Source: Trichoplax sp. H2 (Eukaryota > Placozoa > Uniplacotomia > Trichoplacea). Taken from it: 64,000 nt of DNA. The translations under genes were made by a program, and so were the position numbers. Location: NCBI GenBank assembly GCA_003344405.1, contig NOWV01000014.1, positions 868,001-932,000 on the forward strand. Direction: 5' to 3'. The stretch's first letter is position 1; the number at the start of each line of letters is the position of its first letter. Below the pieces are notes generated by a model, which worked only from the letters and a program-made list of their open reading frames with translations, was not told the origin of the DNA and searched no databases. Of this stretch, positions 1 through 15,000 are shown in pieces.

Positions 1-3000
1 TATACTTTATCCTAGATGTCTCATTCTGCTTACTAAGTCTAAATGGAAAACTTATGATTGGCGAGCCTGCACCGTCATTCTGACTTTTGCATCTGTAGTT
101 CCCGTTATTGTACAACTTTAACCCGGAAAATAATAGAGTAGATTGCGCAAATGTAGAATTGCCAGGTATTGTCAAATATGTGAAGTTGATGTTGATTCCA
201 CCGATTAAATCCACAAAATCTGAAGTCCATGCAATTTCTGATATAGGGCGTGATATTGCTGTGCAAGTTAGTGCCACATATGCACCTTGCACCAAGTTAG
301 TAGCGGTAGTGTTGCTTTGGATGGTTAGACTTTTTAAAGGAATATCTTTAGCAGAAATTTATAGGAGAATATGAGAATACAACACCAAGATAACTTTGAA
401 TGAAACAATATAATGTTGTTGATACGGTAATAAAACTTATAATAAAGTGAGTGAAGGATTTATTTAGTTACCAAGTTACGCTAACTAGATTAATTTATTA
501 AATCAAAGATACAAATTGCCCTTAAATTGCAATTTGAGAATCTATACCTATCTAGATAAAATACCCTATATACGAAACTGATACACAGCTTACCTGGAAG
601 TCGAGATTCACAGTTTATTCCCGTATAGTACAGCTCGCAACTAAATTATATCATATGGGCTAGATTAGTGTATGCTGATATCCATGGAAGTTATTTTGGT
701 AAAATATTATATTATAGTAAATAATATGATCAGCTATAGATATTACATAGATGAAAATTGTTTGTTGGTAGTAAATTAGTGTAAGAGTATAGCACTTGAT
801 TACTAATTATGAAGAATTTTTTATGAAATTCATGTTCTACTGTTTTTACCTGCACTTTGGTAAACTACTGTCGGTATCGTTGCTACATGTCCCATGACCA
901 TTACAGAATCCTTCTGAGCATATCATCTCTATAAATTTAAAAATTAAAAATTAAAATGTTTTCAGATATCAATACTGACTGTTCTGACATGCAGGTCAAT
1001 CATCAGCTTAATTATTTTTAAGCTCTTGTCAGAGAGAAAATTGCTGCAGATTGCTACCAAAGTTATTTAATTGCTATTCGTGCATTATACAATATTCTAC
1101 GTACTTGCTTGCTAAAAATTTCATTAGAATAACTTACTAATAGTGACGGCAGTACTTCGTATTATTATACCCATAGCGGTATAATTTCCAATGCATTTGT
1201 ATTCGCCGTCGTCGGCCAATTTCAAATTATTCAAAATTAATTCCGATTGCGACATTGCTAGGTGAATAAACGAGTATTGGACAATCATATTGCTGCCATC
1301 CGTTATTAGAACTCCATTTTTAGTCCAAGTGAGTTGACTTAAAGGACGAGATACCGCCTGGCATGTCAAACTAACATTTATCCCATAAATGTACGTAGCT
1401 GTATTACTTTTGACTTTAACAGCGCCTAGTGGAATATCTAAGGTAGATAAATATGTTATGAAATATGAATTATAATATTAATCCTGTAATCAGTGACTGT
1501 AGTCACACAAAATGGATGCATAAACGATAAAGAACATCAAAACATAACTTTATCTGAATTGTACCGTAAACTTAATATACTTATATTACGAACCCGGTAG
1601 TTTAGTTTCACATCGAGATCCAGTATAATAATAATCACAGCTGTTTATAATAGGAAGGCAAGTCAGCGTTACAAGTTTGCTGAATGTCAATATCTAATAA
1701 TGTATAATAATTTTCTGACAGTACTATAGTTAAAAATAATCGATTCTGTAGATTATATAGCTATCGTTCCGCAAATCAGAGATTTAGTTAAATATATCGT
1801 TGGAAACGTTGACAGTATTAAGTAATTTACCTGCACTGGATTTTGATGCTTCCACTGTTGACAGCACTACAAATTCCACCATTGTAGCAATATCCTGGCC
1901 AACAATTTAATCCTATCTCAACGTAACATTGGATTTTTAGGATAAATTTTAAAATAATTACTATATATCGATAATATTACTTGTAAAAACATTTGAATTA
2001 GCCAAAATGTAAGTAAGTATAGTAGTAACCACTATGTTCGTAGTAAATTCTGGAACCCATTGAAAGGGTTTTAATAATATTATTGGAAAGATTAAAGCTA
2101 TATAACCGAATTTAACTTACCTAGAGCAATTGTAGCACTCTCGACCAATGTGTAATCCAGACTATAGTTACCGATGCATTTATAATTTCCATTATTTTTG
2201 AGGGTCAAACCGTTTATGACGAGAACGGATTGTGCCTCTGTCAAAGCTGAATCTGCTATAGAATACGTTATCATAATATTGCTGTCATTACTGATTGGTA
2301 TATCATCTTTGGTCCAGACCAGCTCAGATATAGGGCGTGATATTGCTTGACAAGTTAAACCAACACTAGCACCAATATTGAATGTTGAAGCGTTGCCTAA
2401 AATAGTAACTTCGCTCAGCACGATATCTGAAATGATCAAAATAAAAAAATTATTATTAATTTATGTTAACGAAAGCACTGATTATCAATTTAGTAATTAA
2501 TTTGACTTAAAGCCCCACAGTTTTTAATATATAAAAATTTATGAATTACTCGCTATTGAAAATATAGCTACAAACAACTTACTTGGCAATTTTTGTTCAC
2601 AATTAACTCCAGTAAAGTATGTATGGCAACTGCGGTAAATTAAAATACCAAATATTTAGTATTAGATAATGATTGAATGGTTAAATTTGATATTAACAGT
2701 GCAGTATTAATTTATTACGTTGCATAGTCGTGCATAAATTAATAAGCAACAAAACTATCTTACAGTTTAATTCATGAACAATGCTTCATATAAATATAAT
2801 ATTGTACTTTGCCGATACTAAATATACAGAATGTATCAGCGGGAATGGCAATTCACTCGAGTTACAACTCTTAACGTTTACTTACACTATGTTAGGTTAA
2901 CAGTTACTTACTTGCACTGAAGCAGATTACTAGCGCTAGTGCTGCTGCAAACACCATTGTTGTTGCAAAATTTTGAGGAACATTCCGTCTCTATGGATGA

Positions 3001-6000
3001 TATTATAATAATTAGTATCTGCAATAGCAATACGAGAGAATGTTAAAGATTAGATACATTTATAATAATTTATTAGTATATATTAATGAAATATATTTTA
3101 CTGTGGCCTTGTCAATGCAGGTGATTACTATATCAATAAAATTTGTTAGATTATTATGTACCGCAAATAACCACTTACTTATGGTAATTTCTGAACTCTG
3201 GATAATCGTGCCCATCGGAGCATAACTTCCAACACATTTATAATTTCCGTTGTCATTAATAGTTAGTGAGTTAAAAATCAGAACCGATTCTGCTATTGAC
3301 GTATTATGTGATGGCGATATTGAAACTATCATCACAATATTGCTGCTATTAACAACTGGAACCCCGTTTTTACTCCATGTAAGTTCCGATTTTGGACGAG
3401 ATATTGCTAAACATGTCAAGGCGATTTTAGCACCGTAGATATAGTTAGAGGTATTGCTCTTCAGAATTACGGAATTTGGGGGAACATCTTTAATAATTAA
3501 ATGAAAGTAATAATTGATTATAAATAAGGAATTAACAAATTCTTTGAGGTTTATGATGAATAATGTTACACTAAATTATTACTAAAGGGTGCAGTAGAAT
3601 CTTTTTCATTAAGCGCTATTCTAATTTACTATCATTCGATCTAAACACTACCACAAGTCCGGTAACGAAATTACATAAATTAATAACTTACAATATATGC
3701 TCTCACACTGCATACCAGTGTATTCTTGGTTGCAACTGAAATTTTAAGTATAACATATATATATTATTGATCGTAGAATGAAAGTGAAATTTATCATAAT
3801 AATAGCACAATGAGTTTATTGGATTACAGTTACGGAAACAACTTATTTGATCTGATTGAGATATCTATGCTTATTACAAGATTATAAGCACTAGTTGTAG
3901 CCTATAGGTTATACAAACCATACACTAATTATACCCCTGAATACTTATACCTAACAAACTTCATTATATCATATTTTAGTACCTGCAAATTGGAACATCA
4001 TTGACTGGATTACACTGGCCATTGCCATAGCATACCTCAGACGAGCATGGGGTACCTAAAATTATAATAAACCATCATATTATGAACTTCTGAATTGACT
4101 AGCTGGTCTTTAGTTTCGATTAAATGAAATGACGCAAAATGTTAAGTAGAATGTAGAATTTAAGATAGAAAATAGTTATGAAATAATACGTTGAACTCAG
4201 ATTTCACAAAGTAGTAAATCAAGACACTTTCGAAATGATCAAGAAAAATTTACGCTCAATCCAAATTTATATGGAATAATTCAAGGCAACAATAATTTTG
4301 ATAATAAATATTTACTTAGATTATATGATGTTTCACATTGAGATCCGGTATAAGGAATGCCACAACTATAATAATTAAAGACAAAAATTTGATTTATTAC
4401 TATAAAGGATTATAATTTGCATCCTTATTGATAACTTAATATTGTTGTTTACTACGTATTGCTAAGTAAAATAATCATAGCAAATTTACCTGCAAACCGG
4501 TTTACCGTCCGTAAAATTGCATTGCCCACCGTTGCTACATAATTGCGGAGAGCAGTCGATTTCTAAAAAAGTAGGAAGTACATAATCAGCACTTAAAGCG
4601 ATAAAATTTTTTCGCTATCAATAAATGAAAAATGTTAGCGCTAGTCTTATCAGAAACTAGTAAGCCTCTATCTAATTTATCTGTCTCTAAAATCCGACTA
4701 GCTGTACAGATGAGACTAATTGGCTCTATCATATTCATCCATTTTCAATTATATTGACCGCTATACGAGTCTTTTATACAGTAGAATAGCAATATAGTTA
4801 CCTATGGAAATAGCTCTACTTTCTAACATTCTATTAAACATTTTGTCATGGACTTTGCATTGATAGTTGCCAATATCGTTTAATGTTAAACCATTAATCA
4901 CTAATATTGATGTTAGCTGATAGTAGACAGAATTCCCTAAAACTTGAGGAGAATCATAATGGTCTCCAATATTTAAGGCAATATTATCTTTAGTCCATGT
5001 TATGGAAGGCATTGGATACGATGTAATTTGACATTTCATCTCTACTGTTTGACCAATTTCGTAACCATTTGTCGTATTAGAATTAATCATAACGCTTCGT
5101 AATGGAACATCTAATTGTAAATTACCGAAAATTTGTTATGAATAAAACCCGTTTATTCATATATATAGTATCTGCTACTTTTGTTACTAGTGTTTGGGCT
5201 TTAAAAATGACTTAAAAATTATTTTAAGGCAATTTCTTGTAATTGGGCTATTATCAGTAACCTACATGGCGGTATGACTTCACAATTGGTTCCCGTGTAC
5301 CAATTATTACAACTGCTATAATAATTTGTAAATTTAAGAAAAAGTAATTAATATCCTAAGAACCAAATTTTTCCTGTAAATCTAGAGGAAAGTACCATTA
5401 AAATTATCGTTAAAAAACGTGAATTATGCCATTTTCAGTTCATTTTTCTGTATAGCTATTTCCATAATATAGCAATGCTATGTCATTTAAGAGTACTAAG
5501 CAAAATAATTTAATTACAGCAAGATTTATTAAGCTAATTATGTACAATGGTAATTTAATTAATAAATATAACTATTGAACTAGGAAACATGTCTAAAGAA
5601 ATGTAAGAGTATAAAGTATAGAATATAATATCGAAATTGGTTTTATTTAACAAACATAATAAAGGAAAATTTTTTATTTGAGTTATAATCATTGACTGAC
5701 AAAATTGATTCAATATCGTTCTTTCTTATAAATAACCTGCATATGGGTGCTTGCGTATTGTTAGCTAAGCTGCAATGGCCGCGATTAGAGCAAAACTTTG
5801 GAGAACAATCGAAACCTAGGACGAAATTTAGAGGTAAGAATTACTTGAAGATGATAGCTAAATGCTTAAGAACTTTTAAATATTTTGTATCTAGTTAACA
5901 ATCTTTTCATAAGTCAGGTTTTAAGCTTAAGCCAATATTCAGCTATTGTCGAAGCTCCATCCTTACTGATTGCTTGTGGGCTGCTTGTTACAGGTTGAGT

Positions 6001-9000
6001 AGTAATGATACTAGTTCCTTGGCAGGCATAGACGCCTTGATCTGAGGTTACTGCATACTTGATAGCGAATACTGACTTAGTCTCAATATCACTAAAATTA
6101 TCATTATTTATACTCATATTCGCATTAATCATGAGAGAAGCGCCATTTTTCAACCAAGCTATAGTTGGTCTAGGTCGACCGTAAGCTGTACATTCTAGCG
6201 TTATTTTTTCTCCAACTTTTACCACATTCATATTCGCTGTTAATGTAACAGCAGACACAGGGATTGCTATATTAAGCGAATGAAGATAGAACTAAATTAA
6301 GTATATTTTCCTTCAATTCGAGTACCAGTATTGCATTTACGAGTATAACAATGTGTGCAATAGCATAATAAAGTATTAATAAATAAGTTAACTATTTTTA
6401 TTTATTAAAGGCAGATAATGCTTTTACTTATTAGACTCTAGCTTAAGAAAGATACTGCATTAAACGAAATCGAATTAATCATTATCTAATACTCGTATAA
6501 CTGATTACGTTCAATGTTTACGATTTAAAGTAGTTACCAAATCTTTTCCTAATATATTAATATCGGTATTACAACTGTAAACTAAAAATTTCGATTATAA
6601 ATGCGTAACCTAGATCTGCAGAACTAGAAATGCATAGCGCCACAATTCTTTCTTAAATTAGAAGTGTGATAATATATTTGAAGTTAATGGTAAAATACAG
6701 TACATTCTTGTTGGCTTATACATTTATCAGGAAATGCCACAAATTCTTTATAATTATGATTCAGTGATTTCTAGATCTAACTTCACTTGTTGCATGACTT
6801 ATTCATTGTATAGCATTTGCTATTTCTCTTTATCTGACATGGTACATATAAATTGAGATTATCCTTGAAGATTCGTGTTGGGGCTGCACCCCAGCATTAG
6901 TGTATTTGGGTTACTCACTATTGACACATATTTGGCCATCCCAGTAGCCAAGCCCACACAAGCAAGTATAGCCTGAAGAGGACTTCATAACATTTACACA
7001 CGTTGCGTTCGGATAATTGCATGGAGAACTGGTACAAGGAGGAATTTCTATTAGAGCATGGACAAAAATATTTCCGATAATGTTAATAATCATATGAATT
7101 TCAAAATTATACAGAAATTATAAAATCTCGTCACGCAGAGGTTTTGATGTTATAATAGCCTAATATTAAGAAGATTAAATGAATTGAAAGCCATCTGGAA
7201 TTATACTAACCTGTTCGGCAGGTATAGCTACGGTTTCAGTTTTAAAAAAGGAAATAATAAGCGTTTATTAGATAATTTTGTACCATTAATAATACATAAT
7301 AGGATATGTTAAATTTATCAATTTTAATGATTTAACTGGAAAGTTAATGCGAAATTATGAAATTCTTTTCTTTCGCTTAGAAAATCAATTTGCGCTCATC
7401 TGAGAAAGGAAGACGTATTACTTACTTTGCAGGTAGCTTTGTAAGATTTACAAGGCTAGTATCTAATGGCTTATCTGTGTAAGTTAAGCAAAAGATTATG
7501 ATTTCTGATCTGGTAACTAATTTAGAGTAAATTTAAAAGCAGCTCACCAGTACATGACACATCTGATTGAGTCGATGTTGGCATACATTTGTTAAAACCT
7601 TCGTTTAATATTTCATTATTTTGAGCACATTGGTTTAAATTTGCTTCATTACCAGAACAATTAAAGCTACCAACAGCGATTGTAACGTTTTTGTTATAAG
7701 TTTTTCTCAAAGATTCCCATAATAATTCCGCATTAGCGAAACCAAGTTGACGACATGCCACCTGAGCTGCGCTATACTTCCACTGACTGTAGCAAGTGGA
7801 TCCCCAGGTTTTGCCGTTATATACTTCCATTAATCCTTGATTATACTTTCGATAGCCACTTACACGAATTCCAATAATTTTAGAATCTATACGCAGTACA
7901 GTATCATCAATTTTTTAACGTTAGTTATTAACAATATGCACGTTTAAATGACACTTTTAGAAATTAAAAGGAACAACTCAACCCTAACAAAGCCTTTTAA
8001 GGTGATTCATTACGAGTAGAGAAACCAAAAGCGAGAGTCAATTTACAGACTGCCATTATAAAATTTTATCTACTTACAAAACAAGCAGTTATAGCCGCTA
8101 AAATCTTTTGGACATTCGCAGAAATAATGATTATTATCTTGGTGACTAATGCATACTGCTCGACCACCAGCTTGAGTTGCACAAGGATTACTGTGACATG
8201 GATTTACATCTAAAAGGTCCACATATAGACGTTTAATCGTTATTAAGAAATCGAATTTTAGTAGCATTTTGAATTAAATAGGTTATGGCTGAGACCATCC
8301 TGTAATGGCTTAGTTCACAAAATTATTCAATGTATATATATAATTCTAGTATTTTATAGATAATGCTAACCAGAATACAGAGCTACTTAAATATACGTCT
8401 ATATTTCTATAACTAGCGCAATAGAATGTCCCTTTATATAGGTTATGAACGATTCAAGTTTGCTATAAAGAAAATCAATTGACAGATTGTTTTCATATTC
8501 GGCATACATGTTTCGCAATATTGGCCAGTGTACATTCTATCACAGCTGCATAAATAGTTTGTACTCGATTTTGATGAATTGCATGTACCATGACCATTAC
8601 ATGGATTCTCAAGCTGATCGCAGTAGTTATCTGTATAAAAGGAAAATGTTGTAATAAATTACCAGGGGCAATACATGAATCTACAGTAATTCATTACCGG
8701 TATAGTATAGATTAATTCGTGCCGAAACTCACCGGAACATTCTATAACAAGAGCACTGCGATAATATTGACAGTAGTTGGTGCGGGGAGGCGAACGTGGA
8801 CATTCAATCGGAGAATTTTCTGTTCCTTTGCATTGCAAATTACTGTAGAGAAATATGCCGATATTACTGTCCTTATTATAGCTCAATTGACGTATAAATT
8901 TTCCCTTGTTCATTGCTCGGCAAATTACTTTGCCAGATTGATTAGTAAATCCTTCGTTGCAGAAGCTACCCCATTTGCCGTTAACAAAAACTTGTACCAG

Positions 9001-12000
9001 TCCGGTACCTTGATTATATTGCTGGCTGTTTAAGCGCACGGCGCCACTTGCTATCGGCCCAATCTCACAATTTTGGCCATAATAATTGGGAGGACATTGA
9101 CAAACATAAGAGGTTTCATTATTGGCGCCAACTTCTATACAAGTAGCACCAGCAGGACAAATACCGGGTTGGCAAAGGTTGCCGGTGCATGAAAGACTGA
9201 TAGAATTTTGAGAACTGCATGTTGACGAGCTATTCCATAGACTGTGCTTGCACTGATATAAACTAGTCTCAAATCCCTTGCAAGTAACATTGCTTAGCAA
9301 TATTCTTGCATTACCAAAACGAGAACAACACCAATAGGATCTAACATTAAGAAATCCCATCTGTCTGCAAGCTACTTTAGCTTCATCTTCAGTAAATCCT
9401 TGGTCACAGACGCCTCCTGATGTGCCATTGTAAGACACTTCTAGACGGCCAGTATAATGATTCGGTCCTTCAACTAATGTTGCTCGTCCAGGTGTTAATG
9501 CTATAAGACGCAACAAGTTGAATAAAGCATATCAATAAGATAAAAAACGAAATATGACTAATAGCTTATCGGTCATAATGCAACTGCTATTTCTGATAAT
9601 GGCATATTCGTATCTGCGTTTATTATGATCTGCTTTATACCTATCTCGCAATGTTCTCCAGTATAACTAGGTGGACATTTGCACCTATAGTATGGTTTAG
9701 ATTGCAATCTTATACAGGTACCGTGGACACATACTGATCCGGTGCAAGCAGAAACTATAACATCAATGTGAAGAAATGATTATATACTTGTAATGCTATA
9801 AAATATTTAACTATCAAGCATTAAACGTATTGCAAGATAATTCTAAAAATGTGGAAATTCTATACAAACCTCTGCATCGTACTTCAACTAGGTTGCTATT
9901 AGCACACTGTCCAGGAGGGCAATAGCTAACGTTACATAGCAATATGGAACTTTCATTTCCTATACACTTGATGCCATCTTATAGCAAAGATTACCAGAAA
10001 ATTCAATAGATGTTTTCAGAAGTAAAATAAAAATTCAAGGTAGTTTAATTGCAAAGCTATAGGCTTCTAACCATAAATTGCATTTCTGCGCAGTAAACCA
10101 GATAGGCCATCGTTATCATAATAATAAGCAGAGGCATAATTTAATTGTCTACAAACAATGTTAGCGGCCTGTATTTTAAAACGGCTTTTTGCAGCGATGG
10201 CACCCCATGTTCCATTCTGATATATGACCACAGTTCCTTGTATATTATTAGTGTTTTTGTAATATGTCTCTAGCCTTACATCTCCATTCTTTGCTCCTAT
10301 TATTTTATGCAATTAATAAATATTTTCTGATTACTATCACTTTCCTTATCATAGCATATATATAGACTTTATCTACAGAGAGCAATATTACTGCGACATA
10401 TATCAATTTCAAAAGCTGTATTAATGTCAATTAATATTCTATTACCATATTGCTACTTAAGCAGAGATTTCATATCAACTTTAGCATAGAAAGATTTTAA
10501 AAATTGCTTAGGCTGAAAATTACCGTTGTAATTAAGAACGTAGCAGTAATATTATCGGACAAAGCAAATCTTACAGGCAAAAAAAGGCATAAAATATTAT
10601 TCTAAATCTATCTTACTTTCTGTACAATACGTTCCAATAAATTCATCAGTACAAAAGCATCCAATGCCAGTGGGTGTATCTCGACATGTCCCATTATTTG
10701 CACAAGGATTCATATGACATTTAAATGCTAATGTCATAAAAGATTTAATAAAAATTAGGATGACGACTTTGGAATTAACAGACTGATTAGCGCCTTTAAA
10801 TATTTAGATTATAAGTTTCAATCAAAGCTTTTAATTGCTATGCAACAAATGACATTTTAAAATTACGATAGGACAAATATCCATAGATACCTATCCCATA
10901 TACCAACGATATAAACTTACAAGTTTGACAGCGATCTCCTGTTCGGTAAGGTTTACAGTGACATTTAAATTTGTATGTGTCTGGACCATAACTGATAGTA
11001 GTGCAAGTGTTGCCAAAGTAGCAAGGATTGCTTGCACACGGATCATCTAATAATAATTCGGATATTAATAGTCTATAATTACCCTTTATTCGTACACTTG
11101 GCCATATGCAGCATAATGAAACCCATTTTAACAATGTCATCATCATATCTTAATATCAAACGGCTGTTCATCTACCGTTACCCATACTGTTGTATAATTA
11201 CTCTAGATTTACCAAATTAGTGCTATTTTAATCATTAAAATGTTTTATTACCTACCTTGACATCGAACACCAGCTACATTATTGGGACTGCAAGTCGAGT
11301 TTAGAGATATACTTTTACAATCGATGAGTCTGGCTTCATCACCATTACAATTTAAGTCTGTAAGCTTGAATGTATTATCACTAATTCCAAAGGCCGAACA
11401 ACAATAATAGCTTTTCATTCCTAAAAATCCTAATTGTTTACAAGCAACTTCTGCCGCCTGTGACATAAAACCTGGATCACAAACAGCTTTCCACTCTTTA
11501 TTGTAATAGATTTCTAAATTTCCTGAGTTGGTAGTACCATTGACGAGGCGTAATACTCCTTCTGCAACTATATTTATTAATGTCATTATTTATAGTTTTA
11601 GAGCATCATAAACTACCAAAAAATAGAAAAAATAAAAATAATAATACCCAATTCGCAATTTCTTCCGGTGAATCTATTTGGGCATCTACAGTAGTAATCT
11701 AAACCTCCAGCAATGCAAGTTCCGTTATTTTTGCAAGGATAGGGCTCGCAAGAAGTCGCTATAAAATGAGTGAGATAGTTATCGAAAGATAAAATTTTTC
11801 CATTTAAGGTCGTAGAGTAATCAATATGCATGAATACTAGATGTAAATTAACTCTAGATTAGATATAGTTACTGGCATACTGGCAAAATAATTAGATAAC
11901 TATTACACAAGTACTGCTTAAAAAATAGTTAATACAATTGCTAATTAGATTAGACTATTAAAGAGACTAGTAGATTTGCCAGGCACTTTCTTTGTTACAC

Positions 12001-15000
12001 GAATTCAAAATTTTTATCCTTACGAAATAGAAACTTACAGCTACAAATGACGCCAATATCACTGCCATGATTGCATTCAGATGACGCACTCACCACATTT
12101 CTGAAAGTGCAATTTCTTGTATTTGTAGCATTAACTGAACAATTTGATGATAATATCAGTGCAGATGCTGTACCAGTACCAAAATAAGCATTATAGACAG
12201 TTTGAACATAGCTATATTGTAACTGATTGCATGCTGCTTTGCCAATATTTCCAGAAGTTGCTGAACCGCAGATTGTATTCCACTGATTATTATGATATAT
12301 TTCGATGCGACCTTCCGTAATCTTCCTACCGTCTTGTAGCCTGAGATCTCCTTCAAATGCTGGTCCTAGTGATGATTAAGAATGGGTATTTTTCATTGAT
12401 AAAATATCATTACATCGAAATGCTTTTTATATTATTAGATATTCAAAACAAAGCTTAAATACAACTTGAATGAATCTTGTGAAACCTTATGGGAAAGTTC
12501 TATTATTTTACTCCTACTATTAACCTAAATAAACCTCGCAAACCAAACCAGTGAAGTATTTCCTGCATAGACACTTGAATCCATATGCCATGTTATGGCA
12601 TCGCCCACCATTACGGCAGGTTATTTTATTACACGGGTTATAATCTAAAGAGAATACTAGCAGTATTAAAATTTTATAATTTTATGTTGCATTTAAAGTA
12701 AGTAGCTATTAAAGGAGTAGCAATTGCAGCAGTGATCTAATATGTCTAATTGCCAGCTTCATAATTAAAATAAATTATTATTCGTGTAATTCAACGTTTC
12801 TAGGAGCTTATTTTAGTTGATTGCAAAAGTAAGGTAAAATCTACAGCTATTGAGCAAAGTGACAGACTCGCCAATTCGAACATTACCGATATTCTAGTTA
12901 CTTTATGGCAGTAAAATTTACCAGTTGCACAGTTGATTCCAAGAACGTTTCTTTTGTTGCATAAATCTACTTCAGTCATATTATGTAAAGTATACTGGCA
13001 TCGAGCAATAGATAATTCATTGCCAGAACAACGGAGATTTCTGATCACTTTTCCGGTTAAGCCAGCCCCATATTCGTTGCTAGAAGAATTACTTTTGCCA
13101 TAGCCCAGCTGCTGACAAACAACATTGGCTTCCGACATAGTAAAATTTTCATTACAGATATTATACCAATCTCCTTGCAAATAGACTCTAATGCGCCCTA
13201 GACTAACAGGAGATGTTAATAGTGGTCCAATTAAACTAACATCGCCATTGTTAGCGGGCCCTAAAGAGTACAGAATATCATCAAGTGAATAAAAAATTCA
13301 CTACGAAACCACGAGATAATTCTAATGTGATAGTAAAATGTTCGATCGCATATTACAATAGTTAATTTTCAATTCTATTAAAGTAAATACCTGCCCAGAA
13401 TGAATTTATCTACTTATCTCGTACGTATTCGCTATTAAAATATATATTGCCTCTTCGAAGCGAAAAATGATTGTGTTATTTCTGATCATCTAACCTTTCT
13501 CACAATTTCTTCCATAGTATCTGTGTGGACATTGGCATTCATAGTAACTAATATTTTGATCTATTTTATAGTTGTTTATGCAATCACCACCATTCATACA
13601 TGGGCTGCTATCGCAGTATGCGGTGCGTTCACATCGATTGCCGTAGTAGCCAGGCGTGCAAACGCAATATTGATGATAAAAAGTAACTCCATCGACTATC
13701 GATGTATTATAAGTACAAGCTCCTTGTATACAATAATTAGGACGGCAAACTGTATCTAAGGACGAGATCAATTCAAATATTGATGGCAATTAAACAACAT
13801 ATATCGAGATCATGCTAATAAATTAAAATTCAATTATAATAGCATTCTTAGCAATATTTTAAGTAAATACAGTTGCTATTGGTTAATGAGAAATACGAAA
13901 TTGAACTTACTTGAGCAATGGAGACGAACTTTATTACATAAGTAGCCATCTACTTCATAAGTAAGCGCACATTGTGTTATGTTAGATTCTTCTCCGCTAC
14001 AATTTAGTCTTGTAACCCATACTTTGTTAAATGGGGTGTACCCAAAACCAACCGAAGTATGATTTAAATAGCCTACGTAGCCAAGTTGATTACATAAAAT
14101 TTTGCCTGCTATTTTACTGAAGTTACTGTAACAAAATCCTCCCCAGATGCCACGATGATAAATTAATACATTGCCAGAGGTTACATAGGGAGACGTAGAA
14201 TACATATTATATAGTTTAATACTGCTTTCTGCCTGAGGAACTACAAAATAAAAAAATTTCCTAGCTCTTTTAGTTGATACAGTGTTGCAAATTCAGATCG
14301 CGATCAAAATTAAAGTTAAATCTACGCTAATTACTAAATCTTTACTTTCTTTTATAATGGATAACGAAATATAGGATTAAATAATTTACTCAATTGTAAA
14401 TTATTACATCGCATACCTAATTTTGTTTCGCATTCGTTTCCAGTATAGCCAGCTTCACATACACATTTGTAGTAAGGGTAAAAGGCTGTTGGTTTACAAT
14501 ACTTGTTGGAAATTCTACAATTGTACTCATTCGAATATGAGCAAGTGCTATAGCCAGCTACGATGATGTATAAAGAAAGAAAGAAAAATTGACAGAGTAA
14601 ATGAATATAAAGGTTTGAGTTAACGAAAATTTTAGAACTTGAAATATATTAGTGCATCACTTACTCCTACATCGTATAAATAGATCTTCGCTATGATTCT
14701 TACAAGCAGGTTGAACATTATTCCAACCAGCGCTATTACATTCATACAAATTTGGTGGTGTTCCTCGACAGACAACTTTGCTCAGAATTGCTGGACCGAG
14801 TACATCCACGGACTGTTGATATGAGTAGGTTGTACCAGTAGAGAATGAATAACCTAGCATCGTACATACTTGCTGAGGGAAAAAGCCCGGTGTCTTTGCT
14901 CGACAAACTGTGCCCCAAGTGCCATTATAAAATACTTGTAAAAAGCCTTCGTAATCTATGATGTCGTCTATTGATGCTAATCGGATATCGCCATCTTTTG

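Noticed and set aside
8719-9033. Plus-strand open frame of 104 codons
   Set aside because: Antisense shadow of the SRCR-EGF-SRCR exon of gene A.
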